Shown: positions 35,031-44,759 of the stretch, in pieces | How positions within the stretch are numbered: position 1 is the first letter of the stretch | How the letters are laid out: every line of letters begins with the position of its first letter | Source of the DNA: Pseudolabrys sp. FHR47 | GTDB taxonomy: Bacteria > Pseudomonadota > Alphaproteobacteria > Rhizobiales > Xanthobacteraceae | Assembly (NCBI RefSeq): GCF_005153485.1 | Contig: NZ_CP039740.1 | Location: forward strand, 4,343,001-4,407,000 | Reading direction: 5' to 3' | DNA length: 64,000 nucleotides | Notes under the pieces: generated by a model | Told to the model about the DNA's origin: nothing | Databases searched by the model: none | Seen by the model: the letters and a program-made list of their open reading frames with translations, nothing else | Translations under genes and position numbers: made by a program

Positions 35031-35493
35031 GCTCGACGCCATCACCATCCGCGAGGCGGAGAAGCGCGACCTGCCCGGCGTGCTGGCGCTGTATGCGCAG
35101 CCCGATCTCGATGACGGCAATGTGCTGCCGACGATCGATGCCGAGCGCATCTTCGATCGCTTCGCGCGCTATCCCGACTACACGCTCTATGTCGCGGAAC
35201 TCGAAGGCCGCATCGTCGGCACATTCGCGCTACTGATCATGGACAATCTCGGCCATCTCGGCGCGCCGTCGGCGGTGGTCGAGGACGTCGCCGTCGGGCC
35301 ATCTCTGCACAGCCGCGGCGTCGGCCGCGCCATGATGGCTTTCGCCATGGAGCGGGCGCAAGAGAAGCACTGCTACAAGATCGTGCTGTCCTCGAACGCC
35401 AAGCGCGAGCGGGCGCACGCCTTCTACGAGAACATCGGTTTCGAGCGCCACGGCTACAGCTTTCGTGTCGTCTTCAGCGAGGCAAGCGCATGA
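35023..35493 (+). CDS. GNAT N-acetyltransferase inside the phn operon
   Basis: This 156-residue GCN5-type acetyltransferase has the acetyl-CoA loop VGPSLHSRGVGRAMMAFAME (V-x-x-x-x-R-G-x-G pattern), AFYENIGFERHGYSF at the end, and ELEGRIVGTFALLI for the central strands. It starts inside phnJ (8-base overlap) and overlaps phnK by four bases, so it is fully built into the operon. By position it may play the role of PhnO (acetylating aminoalkylphosphonates), but its place between J and K is not the E. coli order; the substrate is unknown. Confidence 0.88.
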   Translation: MVELDAITIREAEKRDLPGVLALYAQPDLDDGNVLPTIDAERIFDRFARYPDYTLYVAELEGRIVGTFALLIMDNLGHLGAPSAVVEDVAVGPSLHSRGVGRAMMAFAMERAQEKHCYKIVLSSNAKRERAHAFYENIGFERHGYSFRVVFSEASA

Positions 35494-36278
35494 CGCCGTT
35501 CGAAGATGACAAGCCCCTGCTGATCGCCGAAGGCCTGACCAAATATTACGGCCGCCAACTCGGCTGCCGCGACGCTTCGTTCGAACTTTACGAGGGCGAA
35601 GTGATGGCCGTGGTCGGCGAATCCGGTTCCGGCAAATCGACGCTGCTGCAGATGCTGTCGACGCAAATCGAGCCAACCTCGGGACGCATTCTCTATCGCA
35701 TGCGCGATGGCGGCATGAAGAGCCTGTGGGACATGAGCGAACCGGAGCGCCGGTTCCTGCTGCGCACCGACTGGGGCTATGTGCATCAGGACCCGCAGCA
35801 CGGCCTGCGCATGGGCGTGTCCGCCGGCGGCAATGTCGGCGAGCGGCTGATGGCCATCGGTCAGCGCAACTACGCCGGCATCCGTGCCACCGCCGCCGAC
35901 TGGCTTGGCCGCGTCGAAATTCCGGAGAACCGCATCGACGACACGCCGCGCACCTATTCGGGCGGCATGCGCCAGCGCCTGCAGATCGCGCGCAACCTCG
36001 TCACCGCGCCGCGCCTCATCTTCATGGACGAGCCGACCGGCGGCCTCGACGTCTCGGTGCAGGCGCGCCTGCTCGATCTGCTGCGCCGTATCGTTTCGGA
36101 AATGCGCATCGCGGCCATCATCGTCACCCATGATCTCGCCGTGGCGCGGCTGCTGTCCAACCGCATCATGGTGATGAAAGGCGGCGAGGTGATCGAGGCT
36201 GGCCTGACCGATCAGGTGCTCGACGATCCGCATCAGCCTTATACGCAGCTTCTCGTGTCCTCGATTTTGCCGGTGTGA
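35490..36278 (+). CDS. phnK: PhnK, C-P lyase ABC-type ATPase
   Basis: PhnK is a soluble ABC ATPase that binds the C-P lyase core; it is not a transporter. The 262-residue protein has Walker A GESGSGKSTLL (about 40-50), YVHQDPQHGLRMGVSAGGNV (PhnK-specific insertion), signature YSGGMRQRLQIARNL and Walker B IFMDEPTGGLDVSVQ. The ATG overlaps the GNAT stop (ATGA). Confidence 0.93.
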   Translation: MTPFEDDKPLLIAEGLTKYYGRQLGCRDASFELYEGEVMAVVGESGSGKSTLLQMLSTQIEPTSGRILYRMRDGGMKSLWDMSEPERRFLLRTDWGYVHQDPQHGLRMGVSAGGNVGERLMAIGQRNYAGIRATAADWLGRVEIPENRIDDTPRTYSGGMRQRLQIARNLVTAPRLIFMDEPTGGLDVSVQARLLDLLRRIVSEMRIAAIIVTHDLAVARLLSNRIMVMKGGEVIEAGLTDQVLDDPHQPYTQLLVSSILPV

Positions 36279-36287
36279 GCGATCCCA

Positions 36288-36983
36288 ATGCCCGCGCTTG
36301 AACTCAAAGACGTCGCCAAGACTTTCGTCATGCATCTGCAAGGCGGGTTGAAGCTGCCGGTGTTGAGCGACGTCAGCTTCAAGGCCGAGGCCGGCCATTG
36401 CGTCGTGCTCACCGGTCCGTCCGGCGCCGGCAAGTCGTCGATCCTGAAGCTGATCTACGGCAACTACCGCGTTGACGAAGGCGCCATCCTGGTGCGCGAC
36501 GGCGAGGCGCAAGTCGATCTCGCCACCGCCGCGCCGCGCCGCATCCTCGCCGTGCGCCAGCGCGCGCTAGGCTACGTGACGCAGTTCCTGCGTGCGGTGC
36601 CGCGCATCTCGGCGCTCGACATTGTCGCCGAGCCGCTGATCGCCAAGGGCGTCGCCCGCGACGAGGCCACGTCGCGCGCCGCCGCCATGCTCAAGCGCTT
36701 CAACGTGCCGGAGCGGCTGTGGAGCCTGCCCCCGGCCACCTTCTCCGGCGGCGAGCAGCAGCGCATCAATCTGGCGCGCGGGCTGTTGCCGGAGCATCCG
36801 ATCCTGCTATTGGACGAGCCGACCGCCTCGCTCGACGCGAAGAACCGCGCCGTGGTCGTCGATATCGTGCGCGAGCGGAAAAGCCGCGGCGCCGCGATCG
36901 TCGCCATCGTTCACGACGAGCAGGTCCGCGACGACATCGCCGACGTCGCCGTTGACGTCACCCGTTTTGCCACGGCCGCCTAG
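36288..36983 (+). CDS. phnL: PhnL, C-P lyase ABC-type ATPase
   Basis: PhnL is the second soluble ABC protein of the C-P lyase pathway, needed with PhnGHI for the first step. The 231-residue protein has KTFVMHLQGGLKLPVLSDVS (typical PhnL start), Walker A GPSGAGKSSILKLIYGNYR, signature FSGGEQQRINLARGLL, and Walker B LLLDEPTASLD. It starts nine bases after phnK and ends seven bases before phnM. Confidence 0.93.
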   Translation: MPALELKDVAKTFVMHLQGGLKLPVLSDVSFKAEAGHCVVLTGPSGAGKSSILKLIYGNYRVDEGAILVRDGEAQVDLATAAPRRILAVRQRALGYVTQFLRAVPRISALDIVAEPLIAKGVARDEATSRAAAMLKRFNVPERLWSLPPATFSGGEQQRINLARGLLPEHPILLLDEPTASLDAKNRAVVVDIVRERKSRGAAIVAIVHDEQVRDDIADVAVDVTRFATAA

Positions 36984-36990
36984 AGAAGCT

Positions 36991-38130
36991 ATGTCCGATA
37001 TCATTGAAAACGCCCGCATCGTCCTCGCCGACCGCGTGATCGAAAGCGGCTATGTCGCCTTCGATGGTGGCCGCATTGCCGAGATCGGCGAAGGCAAGGC
37101 GCCTGAGAAAGGCGTCGATGCCGAGGGCGATCTGCTGCTGCCCGGCCTCGTCGAACTGCACACCGACCATCTCGAGGCCCATGTGCAGCCGCGGCCGAAA
37201 GTACAGTGGGACGCCGTGTCCGCCGTTGTGTCCTACGACGCGCAGATCGCCACCAGCGGCATCACCACGGTGCTCGACTCGCTGCGCGTCTGGCGCGAGG
37301 AAGGCGCGGAGGCCGCCGACGGTCAGGCGGCGCTACTGTCGGGCGCCATCGACAAGGCGCGCGCCGCAGGCCTGTTGCGCATCGACCATTATCTGCATTT
37401 GCGCTGCGAGGTGCCGATGCCGAAGGTCGTTGTCGACACCGCCGAACTGATCGGCCGCCCTGACGTGCGGCTGCTGTCGCTGATGGATCACACGCCGGGC
37501 CAGCGCCAGTTTCAGGATCCGCAGAAGCTCCGGGAGTATTATCGCGGTAAGAGCGGCATGAACGACGCCGAGCTGGACGAGATGTTCAACCGGCGAATCG
37601 AGCTGTCGGAGAAATACGCCGCCGACAACTACAAGGGCCTGGTCGAGCTCGCCGGCAAATTCGGCACGCCACTGGCCAGCCACGACGACACCACGCCCGA
37701 GCACGTCGATCAGGCAGTCAAGGATCGCGTCGCCATTGCGGAATTCCCCACCAACGTTCCCTCGGCGCAAGATCTGCACACCAATGGCATCAAGGTGATG
37801 ATGGGGGCGCCTAATCTCGTGCGTGGCGGCTCGCATTCCGGCAATGTCGCAACCGCCGAACTGGCCCGCGCCGGCCTGCTCGATCTCATGTCGTCGGACT
37901 ATGTGCCGTCGAGTCTGCTGCTCGCGGCGTTGATGCTGCCGAAAGAAGCACCGAATTACGATCTGCCCGCGGCCATTCGCACCGTGTCGAAGACGCCGGC
38001 CGAGGCCGTCGGCCTCGGCGATCGCGGCGAGATCGCGGTCGGCAAGCGCGCCGATGCCATTCGCGTTCATGTCACGCCGGACGGCGCGGCAGTGCGCGCG
38101 GTGTGGAGCGCCGGCCGCCGCGTCGCCTGA
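36991..38130 (+). CDS. phnM: PhnM, ribose 1-phosphonate 5-triphosphate diphosphatase
   Basis: PhnM removes pyrophosphate from the ribose triphosphate phosphonate before C-P cleavage. It is a 379-residue amidohydrolase with LPGLVELHTDHLEAHVQPRP (metal site), SHDDTTPEHVDQAVKDR, MMGAPNLVRGGSHSGNVA and MSSDYVPSSLLLAALM. It is the last phn gene on the plus strand; no phnN or phnP follows. The HTDHLEAH site is closer to canonical PhnM than the copy at 29220-30359. Confidence 0.93.
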   Translation: MSDIIENARIVLADRVIESGYVAFDGGRIAEIGEGKAPEKGVDAEGDLLLPGLVELHTDHLEAHVQPRPKVQWDAVSAVVSYDAQIATSGITTVLDSLRVWREEGAEAADGQAALLSGAIDKARAAGLLRIDHYLHLRCEVPMPKVVVDTAELIGRPDVRLLSLMDHTPGQRQFQDPQKLREYYRGKSGMNDAELDEMFNRRIELSEKYAADNYKGLVELAGKFGTPLASHDDTTPEHVDQAVKDRVAIAEFPTNVPSAQDLHTNGIKVMMGAPNLVRGGSHSGNVATAELARAGLLDLMSSDYVPSSLLLAALMLPKEAPNYDLPAAIRTVSKTPAEAVGLGDRGEIAVGKRADAIRVHVTPDGAAVRAVWSAGRRVA

Positions 38131-38281
38131 TATTTGGCGGGCTTGCGGCGCGGCGATGCAAATGTCGCCGCAACTAGGCAAGCAGGTCTGACCTTTCGCA
38201 GATATTCCGTCTCTGGCCGGAACGATGGCGCGCACGCTTCATTGTTGAGGCGCTGGGTGGCGCCACACCAGGAGATGTTCC

Positions 38282-38638
38282 ATGAATGCTGCGAAACTCG
38301 CGCTCATCGCTTCGGCCGCCACGCTCATGATGACCGCCGGGGCCTCGGCTCAGTCCAACATGAATTCAACCACCGGCGCATCCGGCAAGGTTTCGGCGGC
38401 GACGCACTGCCGCGACGCCAACGGCCAGGTGCAACTCAAGAGCGCCATGTCGGGTAAGTCGGGTAAGTCGGGTAGCGGTGCGGCGACGACCGGCAGCGGG
38501 GCCAGCGGCTCGGCGTCCGGAACAAAGGGCAGCATGAGCGGCCAGACCGGCATGAACTCTGCCGCGTCGGGTAGCCCCACGGGCTCCGGCTCAACGGCTG
38601 GCGCCGGCGCCGCGGCGGCGAACCTCCCGAGCTGCTAG
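38282..38638 (+). CDS. Small secreted Ser/Gly/Thr-rich protein
   Basis: This 118-residue protein has a clear signal peptide (KLALIASAATLMMTAGASAQ), then a short conserved-looking stretch, HCRDANGQVQLKSAMSGK, and a low-complexity Ser/Gly/Thr/Ala tail ending in NLPSC. The ribosome site caggag precedes the ATG. Two cysteines (in HCRDANG and at the C-terminus) could form a disulfide. A perfect triple 9-base repeat encodes SGKSGKSGS. No function is known. It is flanked by a terminator downstream and separated from phnM by 151 bases with no other feature. Confidence 0.75.
   Translation: MNAAKLALIASAATLMMTAGASAQSNMNSTTGASGKVSAATHCRDANGQVQLKSAMSGKSGKSGSGAATTGSGASGSASGTKGSMSGQTGMNSAASGSPTGSGSTAGAGAAAANLPSC
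38449..38475 (+). repeat. Triple 9-bp tandem repeat in the secreted-protein gene
   Basis: gtcgggtaa, gtcgggtaa and gtcgggtag follow one another directly and encode SGK-SGK-SGS. The unit is a multiple of three, so copy-number change would keep the frame. Confidence 0.9.
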
Positions 38639-38655
38639 GCGCGGGTGCCGCAAAT

Positions 38656-38690
38656 CCGGCTGCGCGGCCATGGTCGCGCGGCCGGTTTTC
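38656..38690 (+). terminator. Rho-independent terminator after the secreted-protein gene
   Basis: The 11-bp stem ccggctgcgcg / cgcgcggccgg (one G-T) with an 8-base loop is followed by tttt. It lies 18 bases past the stop. The rest of the gap to 38899 shows no gene. Confidence 0.8.
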
Positions 38691-38899
38691 GCGCACGCTG
38701 AAATAAATCGCCGCGCGATCGCGGGGGTTTGGCGGCATGCTGCTTCGTGAATTCGCGCGTTCTTTGGGCCGAACGGCAGACCATTCTGCCGGCCCCCGCA
38801 AGACCATTTTGCGTCCTAAGTAACTGAATCGTCCCGTTTTTTACTGTTCCGGGCGTTCCGGTTCCGCTATGATTTCCCTCGCGTTTCTCAGGGGCAATC

Positions 38900-40273
38900 A
38901 TGCGAAAAATACCCGCCATTTCTTCCGCGCAGGAAGCCGTCGATTACGTCCGCCAGCGCGACCTGCCCTATGTCCGCGTCGGCCTGTTCGACGTCGATGG
39001 GGTTTTTCGCGGCAAATACATCGGCCGCGATAAGTTCGAGAGTTCGATCGAGAAGGGACTTGGCTTTTGCGACGTCGTCGTCGGATGGGACAGCAACGAC
39101 CAGCTCTATGACAATGTGAAGGTCACCGGCTGGCACACCGGTTATCCCGACGCGGCGGTGCGTCTCCTGCCGGAGACCATGCGCGTGCTTCCGCTCGAGG
39201 ACGACCTGCCGCTGTTCCTGTGCGAGTTCGCCGACAAGTGGGAAGAAGTTTGTCCGCGCGGCACCTTGCGCCGGGTCTTGGCGCGCGCCGCTGATATGGG
39301 CTTCAAAGTCAGCGCCGCGGCGGAATTCGAATTCTTCCTGTTCGAGGAAACCCCGCATTCGGTGCGCGAGAAGAATTACCGCAATCTGAAGAACATCACG
39401 CCCGGATTCTTCGGCTATTCGATGCTCCGCTCATCGGTGCATGCCGATTTCTATCGCGAATTGCTCGACCTGTCGCGCGGCATGAACTTCGAGATCGAGG
39501 GCCTGCACACCGAGACCGGGCCCGGCGTGCTCGAGGCCGCGATCCGCGTCGATGAAGCGCTCATCGCCGCCGATAAGGCGGCTTTGTTCAAGACCTACAC
39601 CAAGGTGCTGGCGCAGAAGCGCGGCTGGATCGCCTCGTTCATGGCCAAGTCATCGCATGACTGGCCGGGGCAGTCCGGTCATCTGCACACCTCGTTGCAG
39701 GACAGCAAGACCGGCAAGGGCGTGTTCCACGATGCCGCAAAGCCACATGGCATGTCCGACATCATGCGCTGGTTCGTCGGCGGCCAGCAGGCGCTGATGC
39801 CGGAACTGCTGGCGATGGTGGCCTGCACGGTGAACAGCTATACGCGGCTGATCCCCGGGTTCTGGGCGCCCACCGACTCCGCCTGGTCGGTCGACAACCG
39901 CACCACGGCGCTGCGCGTGATCGAAGGTTCGGAGAAATCGCAGCGCGTCGAGTACCGCGTCGCCGCGGCTGACATCAATCCGTACATCGCGATGGCGGCG
40001 GCGATCGGCTCGGGCCTGTGGGGCATCGAGAATCGTATCGAGCCTGGCGCGGCGCTGACAGGCAACGCCTACGAAGTGAAACTGCCCGACGAACGCGCGC
40101 TGCCGCGCACCTTGTGGGACGCCGCGCAACGGCTGAAAGCGTCGCAGCCGGCGCGCGCGCTGTTCGGCGATGCCTTCGTCGAGCATTACGCCGCGTCGCG
40201 CGAGTGGGAAGAGCGCGAATTCCGCCGCGCCATCACCGACTGGGAAATGCAGCGCTACTTCGAAATCATCTGA
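38900..40273 (+). CDS. Glutamine-synthetase-family gamma-glutamylamine ligase
   Basis: This 457-residue glutamine-synthetase fold protein is of the PuuA/GlnA-like group that joins glutamate to an amine such as putrescine or another alkylamine. Metal and ATP motifs are SAAAEFEFFLF, GLHTETGPGVLEAAIRVDEA and PGQSGHLHTSLQDSKTG; substrate-side residues lie in RLIPGFWAPTDSAWSVDNRT and RVEYRVAAADINPYIAMAAA. It is shorter than true GlnA and lacks the adenylylation loop sequence. It is followed by aldehyde and alcohol dehydrogenase genes, pointing to amine breakdown; the exact amine is unknown. Confidence 0.85.
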   Translation: MRKIPAISSAQEAVDYVRQRDLPYVRVGLFDVDGVFRGKYIGRDKFESSIEKGLGFCDVVVGWDSNDQLYDNVKVTGWHTGYPDAAVRLLPETMRVLPLEDDLPLFLCEFADKWEEVCPRGTLRRVLARAADMGFKVSAAAEFEFFLFEETPHSVREKNYRNLKNITPGFFGYSMLRSSVHADFYRELLDLSRGMNFEIEGLHTETGPGVLEAAIRVDEALIAADKAALFKTYTKVLAQKRGWIASFMAKSSHDWPGQSGHLHTSLQDSKTGKGVFHDAAKPHGMSDIMRWFVGGQQALMPELLAMVACTVNSYTRLIPGFWAPTDSAWSVDNRTTALRVIEGSEKSQRVEYRVAAADINPYIAMAAAIGSGLWGIENRIEPGAALTGNAYEVKLPDERALPRTLWDAAQRLKASQPARALFGDAFVEHYAASREWEEREFRRAITDWEMQRYFEII

Positions 40274-40327
40274 GCGGGCGACGACCGCCGCTCGCTCCCG
40301 ACTCCTCTCTCCCCTTTGGATCTCATC

Positions 40328-41713
<1,386 letters not shown>

Positions 41714-41751
41714 GCGCTCCCTTCATATTCGCACACCCAGCAGAGTTCGCC

Positions 41752-42915
41752 ATGCCCTCCTCCCCGACCGCCAACTGGAATTATCCGACCGCCGTTCGTT
41801 TCGGCGCCGGCCGTATCAAGGAACTGCCGCGGATCTGCAACGAGCTCGGCTTTGCCAAGCCGCTGCTGGTCACCGATCCATTCCTCGCCGCGCAAGCTAT
41901 GACGCAGAAAACGGTCGACGCCTTGCGCGCCGCCGGGCTCGGGATCGGCGTGTTCTCCGATGTCAGATCCAATCCGAACGACGCCAATGTCGAGGCCGGC
42001 CTCAAGGTGCTCAAGGCCGGCGCGCATGACAGCGTCATTGCCTTCGGTGGCGGCTCCGCGCTCGACGCCGGCAAGGTCATCGCCTTCATGGCCGGACAGA
42101 CACGGCCGATGTGGGACTTCGAGGACATCGGCGATTTCTGGACCCGCGCCGATCCCAAAGGCATCGCGCCGGTCATCGCGGTGCCGACCACCGCAGGCAC
42201 CGGCTCCGAGGTCGGCCGCGCCGGCGTCATCACCCAGCAGGCAACCCATGCCAAGAAGGTCATCTTCCATCCCGGCATGATGCCGAAAGTCACCATCTGC
42301 GATCCGGAACTGACGGTCGGCATGCCGCCGAAGATCACCGCCGGCACCGGCATGGACGCGCTGGCGCATTGCCTCGAAGCCTATTGCGCACCGTCCTATC
42401 ATCCGATGGGCGACGGCATCGCCGTCGAGGGCATGCGCCTCGTCAAGGAGTATTTGCCCCGTGCCTACAAGAACGGCAACGACATCGAAGCCCGCGCGCA
42501 CATGATGTCGGCGGCAGCGATGGGCGCCACCGCGTTCCAGAAAGGCCTCGGCGCCATCCACGCGCTGTCGCATCCGGTCGGCGCGCTGTACGACACGCAT
42601 CACGGCATGACCAACGCCGTGTTCATGCCTTACGTGCTGGTGTTCAACCGGCCGAAAATCGAAACGAAGATCGCGCGGCTCGCCGCCTATCTCGGACTGA
42701 CGCCAACCTTCGACGCTTTCCTCGCCTGGGTCATGGAACTGCGCCAGGCGCTCGCCGTGCCGCACACGCTCAAGGAATTCGGCGTCGACGATTCGAAATT
42801 CGACCTGGTGGCGGCGATGGCGCCGGAAGATCCGACCGCCGGCGGCAATCCCGTGCCCGTGACTGACACGGCCGCGCGCGCGCTGCTCGACAAGGCCTAT
42901 CGCGGCGAGGTGTGA
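41752..42915 (+). CDS. Iron-containing (group III) alcohol dehydrogenase
   Basis: This is a 387-residue Fe-ADH family enzyme. The NAD loop is VIAFGGGSALDAGKVIAFMA, then VPTTAGTGSEVGRAGVI. Metal ligands are D and H in ITAGTGMDALAHCLEAY and two histidines in GAIHALSHPVGALYDTHHGM. It starts 39 bases after the aldehyde dehydrogenase and probably reduces or oxidises a short alcohol/aldehyde in the same route. The convergent transporter genes follow behind a palindromic repeat. Confidence 0.92.
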   Translation: MPSSPTANWNYPTAVRFGAGRIKELPRICNELGFAKPLLVTDPFLAAQAMTQKTVDALRAAGLGIGVFSDVRSNPNDANVEAGLKVLKAGAHDSVIAFGGGSALDAGKVIAFMAGQTRPMWDFEDIGDFWTRADPKGIAPVIAVPTTAGTGSEVGRAGVITQQATHAKKVIFHPGMMPKVTICDPELTVGMPPKITAGTGMDALAHCLEAYCAPSYHPMGDGIAVEGMRLVKEYLPRAYKNGNDIEARAHMMSAAAMGATAFQKGLGAIHALSHPVGALYDTHHGMTNAVFMPYVLVFNRPKIETKIARLAAYLGLTPTFDAFLAWVMELRQALAVPHTLKEFGVDDSKFDLVAAMAPEDPTAGGNPVPVTDTAARALLDKAYRGEV

Positions 42916-42928
42916 AACCTCGTCGCTA

Positions 42929-43029
42929 GAGCATGATCCCGAAAAGTGGGAACCGGTTTTCGGAAAAGATCATGCTCAAAAAAAAGCTAGACCATGATTA
43001 GATTCAATCCGAATGGATCATGGTCTAGC
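42929..43029. repeat. Double palindromic intergenic repeat (GAGCATGATC type)
   Basis: The first palindrome has GAGCATGATC (42929-42938) pairing with GATCATGCTC (42968-42977), with inner arms ccgaaaa/ttttcgg and a run of eight A. The second has GCTAGACCATGA (42986-42997) pairing with TCATGGTCTAGC (43018-43029). The element fills the convergent gap and its end covers the stop codon of the potC-like gene. It is a repeat family I recognise as widespread in Rhizobiales genomes; it probably acts as a bidirectional terminator. Confidence 0.88.
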
Positions 43030-43843
43030 GTTTGCTCTGCTGGCCGAACAACTGCGCCAGCGCCAGTAGCACGCTGGTGACAACGATCATCATCGTCGAG
43101 ATCGCGGCGATGGTCGGGTCGATCTGATCACGCAACGCCGCGAACATATTGCGTGTCAGGGTGGAGTTCTCGCCGCCCGACACGAACAGCGAGACAATGA
43201 CCTCATCGAACGACGTCAGGAACGATAGCACCGCGGCAGTGAGGATCGCGAACTTGATCTGCGGCAGCACGACCATGAAGAAAGCCTCGATGCGCGAGGC
43301 GCCAAGGCTGCGCGCGACGCGCTCCTGATTCATGTCGAAGCTCTTGAGCGCCGATGTCACGATCATGATAACGATCGGGATCGCCAGGATACTGTGCGCC
43401 AGCACGACCCCGATCAGCGAATTGACCATCTTCAGCTTCACATAGGCGTAGAAGATGGCCGTGCCGACCAGGATGACCGGAATGACGATCGGTGTGACCA
43501 GTAATAGCGACACCAGCCGCGCCGTCGCCAGCTCGGCGTTATAGAGCCCATAGGCCGCAATGGTGCCGAGCGGCGTCGCCACCACAACGGTCAGCGCCGC
43601 CGCTTTGAACGACGTCGCCGTCGCCTGCATCCACGAGCGCGAGTTGAAATAGGTTTCGTACCAGCGCAGCGACAGGCTGCGTGGCGGAAACTCGAGATAC
43701 TGCGATTCCGAGAATGACATCGGAATGACGATCAGCGTCGGCACGATCAGGAACGCGAACAGCACGACGGCCAGAGCGTAGAGCCACAGCCGTGAGCGGT
43801 GCGTGATCTGCGTGTCCGTCGCGGGCCGGTCGAGCCACATCAT
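43025..43843 (-). CDS. Spermidine/putrescine-type ABC permease (PotC-like)
   Basis: This 272-residue membrane permease has about six helices and the EAA-type loop RSLGASRIEAFFMVVLPQIK that contacts the ATPase. The start region LYALAVVLFAFLIVPTLIVI and FPPRSLSLRWYETYF are typical of the PotC group. The stop codon lies within a palindromic repeat. It is the last gene of a four-gene import operon (binding protein, ATPase, two permeases). Confidence 0.9.
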   Translation of the reverse strand: MMWLDRPATDTQITHRSRLWLYALAVVLFAFLIVPTLIVIPMSFSESQYLEFPPRSLSLRWYETYFNSRSWMQATATSFKAAALTVVVATPLGTIAAYGLYNAELATARLVSLLLVTPIVIPVILVGTAIFYAYVKLKMVNSLIGVVLAHSILAIPIVIMIVTSALKSFDMNQERVARSLGASRIEAFFMVVLPQIKFAILTAAVLSFLTSFDEVIVSLFVSGGENSTLTRNMFAALRDQIDPTIAAISTMMIVVTSVLLALAQLFGQQSKR

Positions 43844-43844
43844 G

Positions 43845-44753
43845 TCAGTGCCCCGCTCCGAACAGCGAGAAGCCCTTCGCCACCCGCGAGGCGATCCACA
43901 GCAGCAGGAACGTCAACACCAGCAGCACCGCGCCGAGCGCACTCGCCGAACCCCAATTGAGGAAAGTGTCGATATCGCTGGCGATGCGGCTCGACACCAT
44001 GATCACCCGGCCGCCGCCGAGCACCTCGGGCGTGACGTAGAAGCCGAGGCAGAGAATGAAAACAATAAGGACGCCGCCCGTCAGCCCCGGCAGCGACAAC
44101 GGCAGGAACACCCGCCAGAAGCTCTGCACCGGGCCGGCGCCGAGATTGGCCGCGGCCTGCAGCAGCGTGCGGTCGATGGCACGCATGCTGCCATAGAGCG
44201 GCAGCACGATGAACGGCAGCATGATGTGCACCATGCCGATCAGCGTGCCCGCCATGTTGTTGACCAGCGGCAGCGGCTCCGACCACAGGCCGAGTTGCAT
44301 GCCCCAGCTGTTGATCAGACCGGAGCGCTGCAGCAGCACCAGCCACGCATAAGTGCGCACCAGCAGCGACGTCCAGAACGGCAGCAGCACCGCGATCATG
44401 CACAGATTGGCGGCGCGGGTCGACAATTGCGACATGAAATAGGCCAAAGGATAACCCAGCACGGCGCAGATGCCGGTGGTGAGCACGCTCACCTCAAACG
44501 TCGTCCAGAAGATCCGTGCGTAGGACGGCTGTTCGACAAGCCGCTGATAGTTGACCAAAGTCGCCTGGCCGCCGTCGGTGTAGAACGACATGTAGAACAG
44601 CCAGGCCACCGGGACGAGCAGGCACACGAGCACCAGCAGCAACGCGGGCGCGGCGAGCGACAGCATCAGCCAGCGCTCGATCAGTCGGTCCTTGCTCAAA
44701 GCGGCGGCGTGGTCGTTGCTGAGTGAAGCCGTTGCCTGGACGGTCGCGCTCAT
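43845..44753 (-). CDS. Spermidine/putrescine-type ABC permease (PotB-like)
   Basis: This 302-residue permease has six predicted helices and the loop NLGAGPVQSFWRVFLPLSLP (EAA motif, about residues 200-220). SLAAPALLLVLVCLLVPVAW is the first helix. It lies one base from potC-like and 6 bases from the ATPase gene, so the cluster is a tight operon. Confidence 0.9.
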   Translation of the reverse strand: MSATVQATASLSNDHAAALSKDRLIERWLMLSLAAPALLLVLVCLLVPVAWLFYMSFYTDGGQATLVNYQRLVEQPSYARIFWTTFEVSVLTTGICAVLGYPLAYFMSQLSTRAANLCMIAVLLPFWTSLLVRTYAWLVLLQRSGLINSWGMQLGLWSEPLPLVNNMAGTLIGMVHIMLPFIVLPLYGSMRAIDRTLLQAAANLGAGPVQSFWRVFLPLSLPGLTGGVLIVFILCLGFYVTPEVLGGGRVIMVSSRIASDIDTFLNWGSASALGAVLLVLTFLLLWIASRVAKGFSLFGAGH

Positions 44754-44759
44754 GGCCGC

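Noticed and set aside
38449..38475. Short tandem repeat considered as a CRISPR start
   Set aside because: Units of 9 bases without spacers inside a coding frame; no cas genes in the window.
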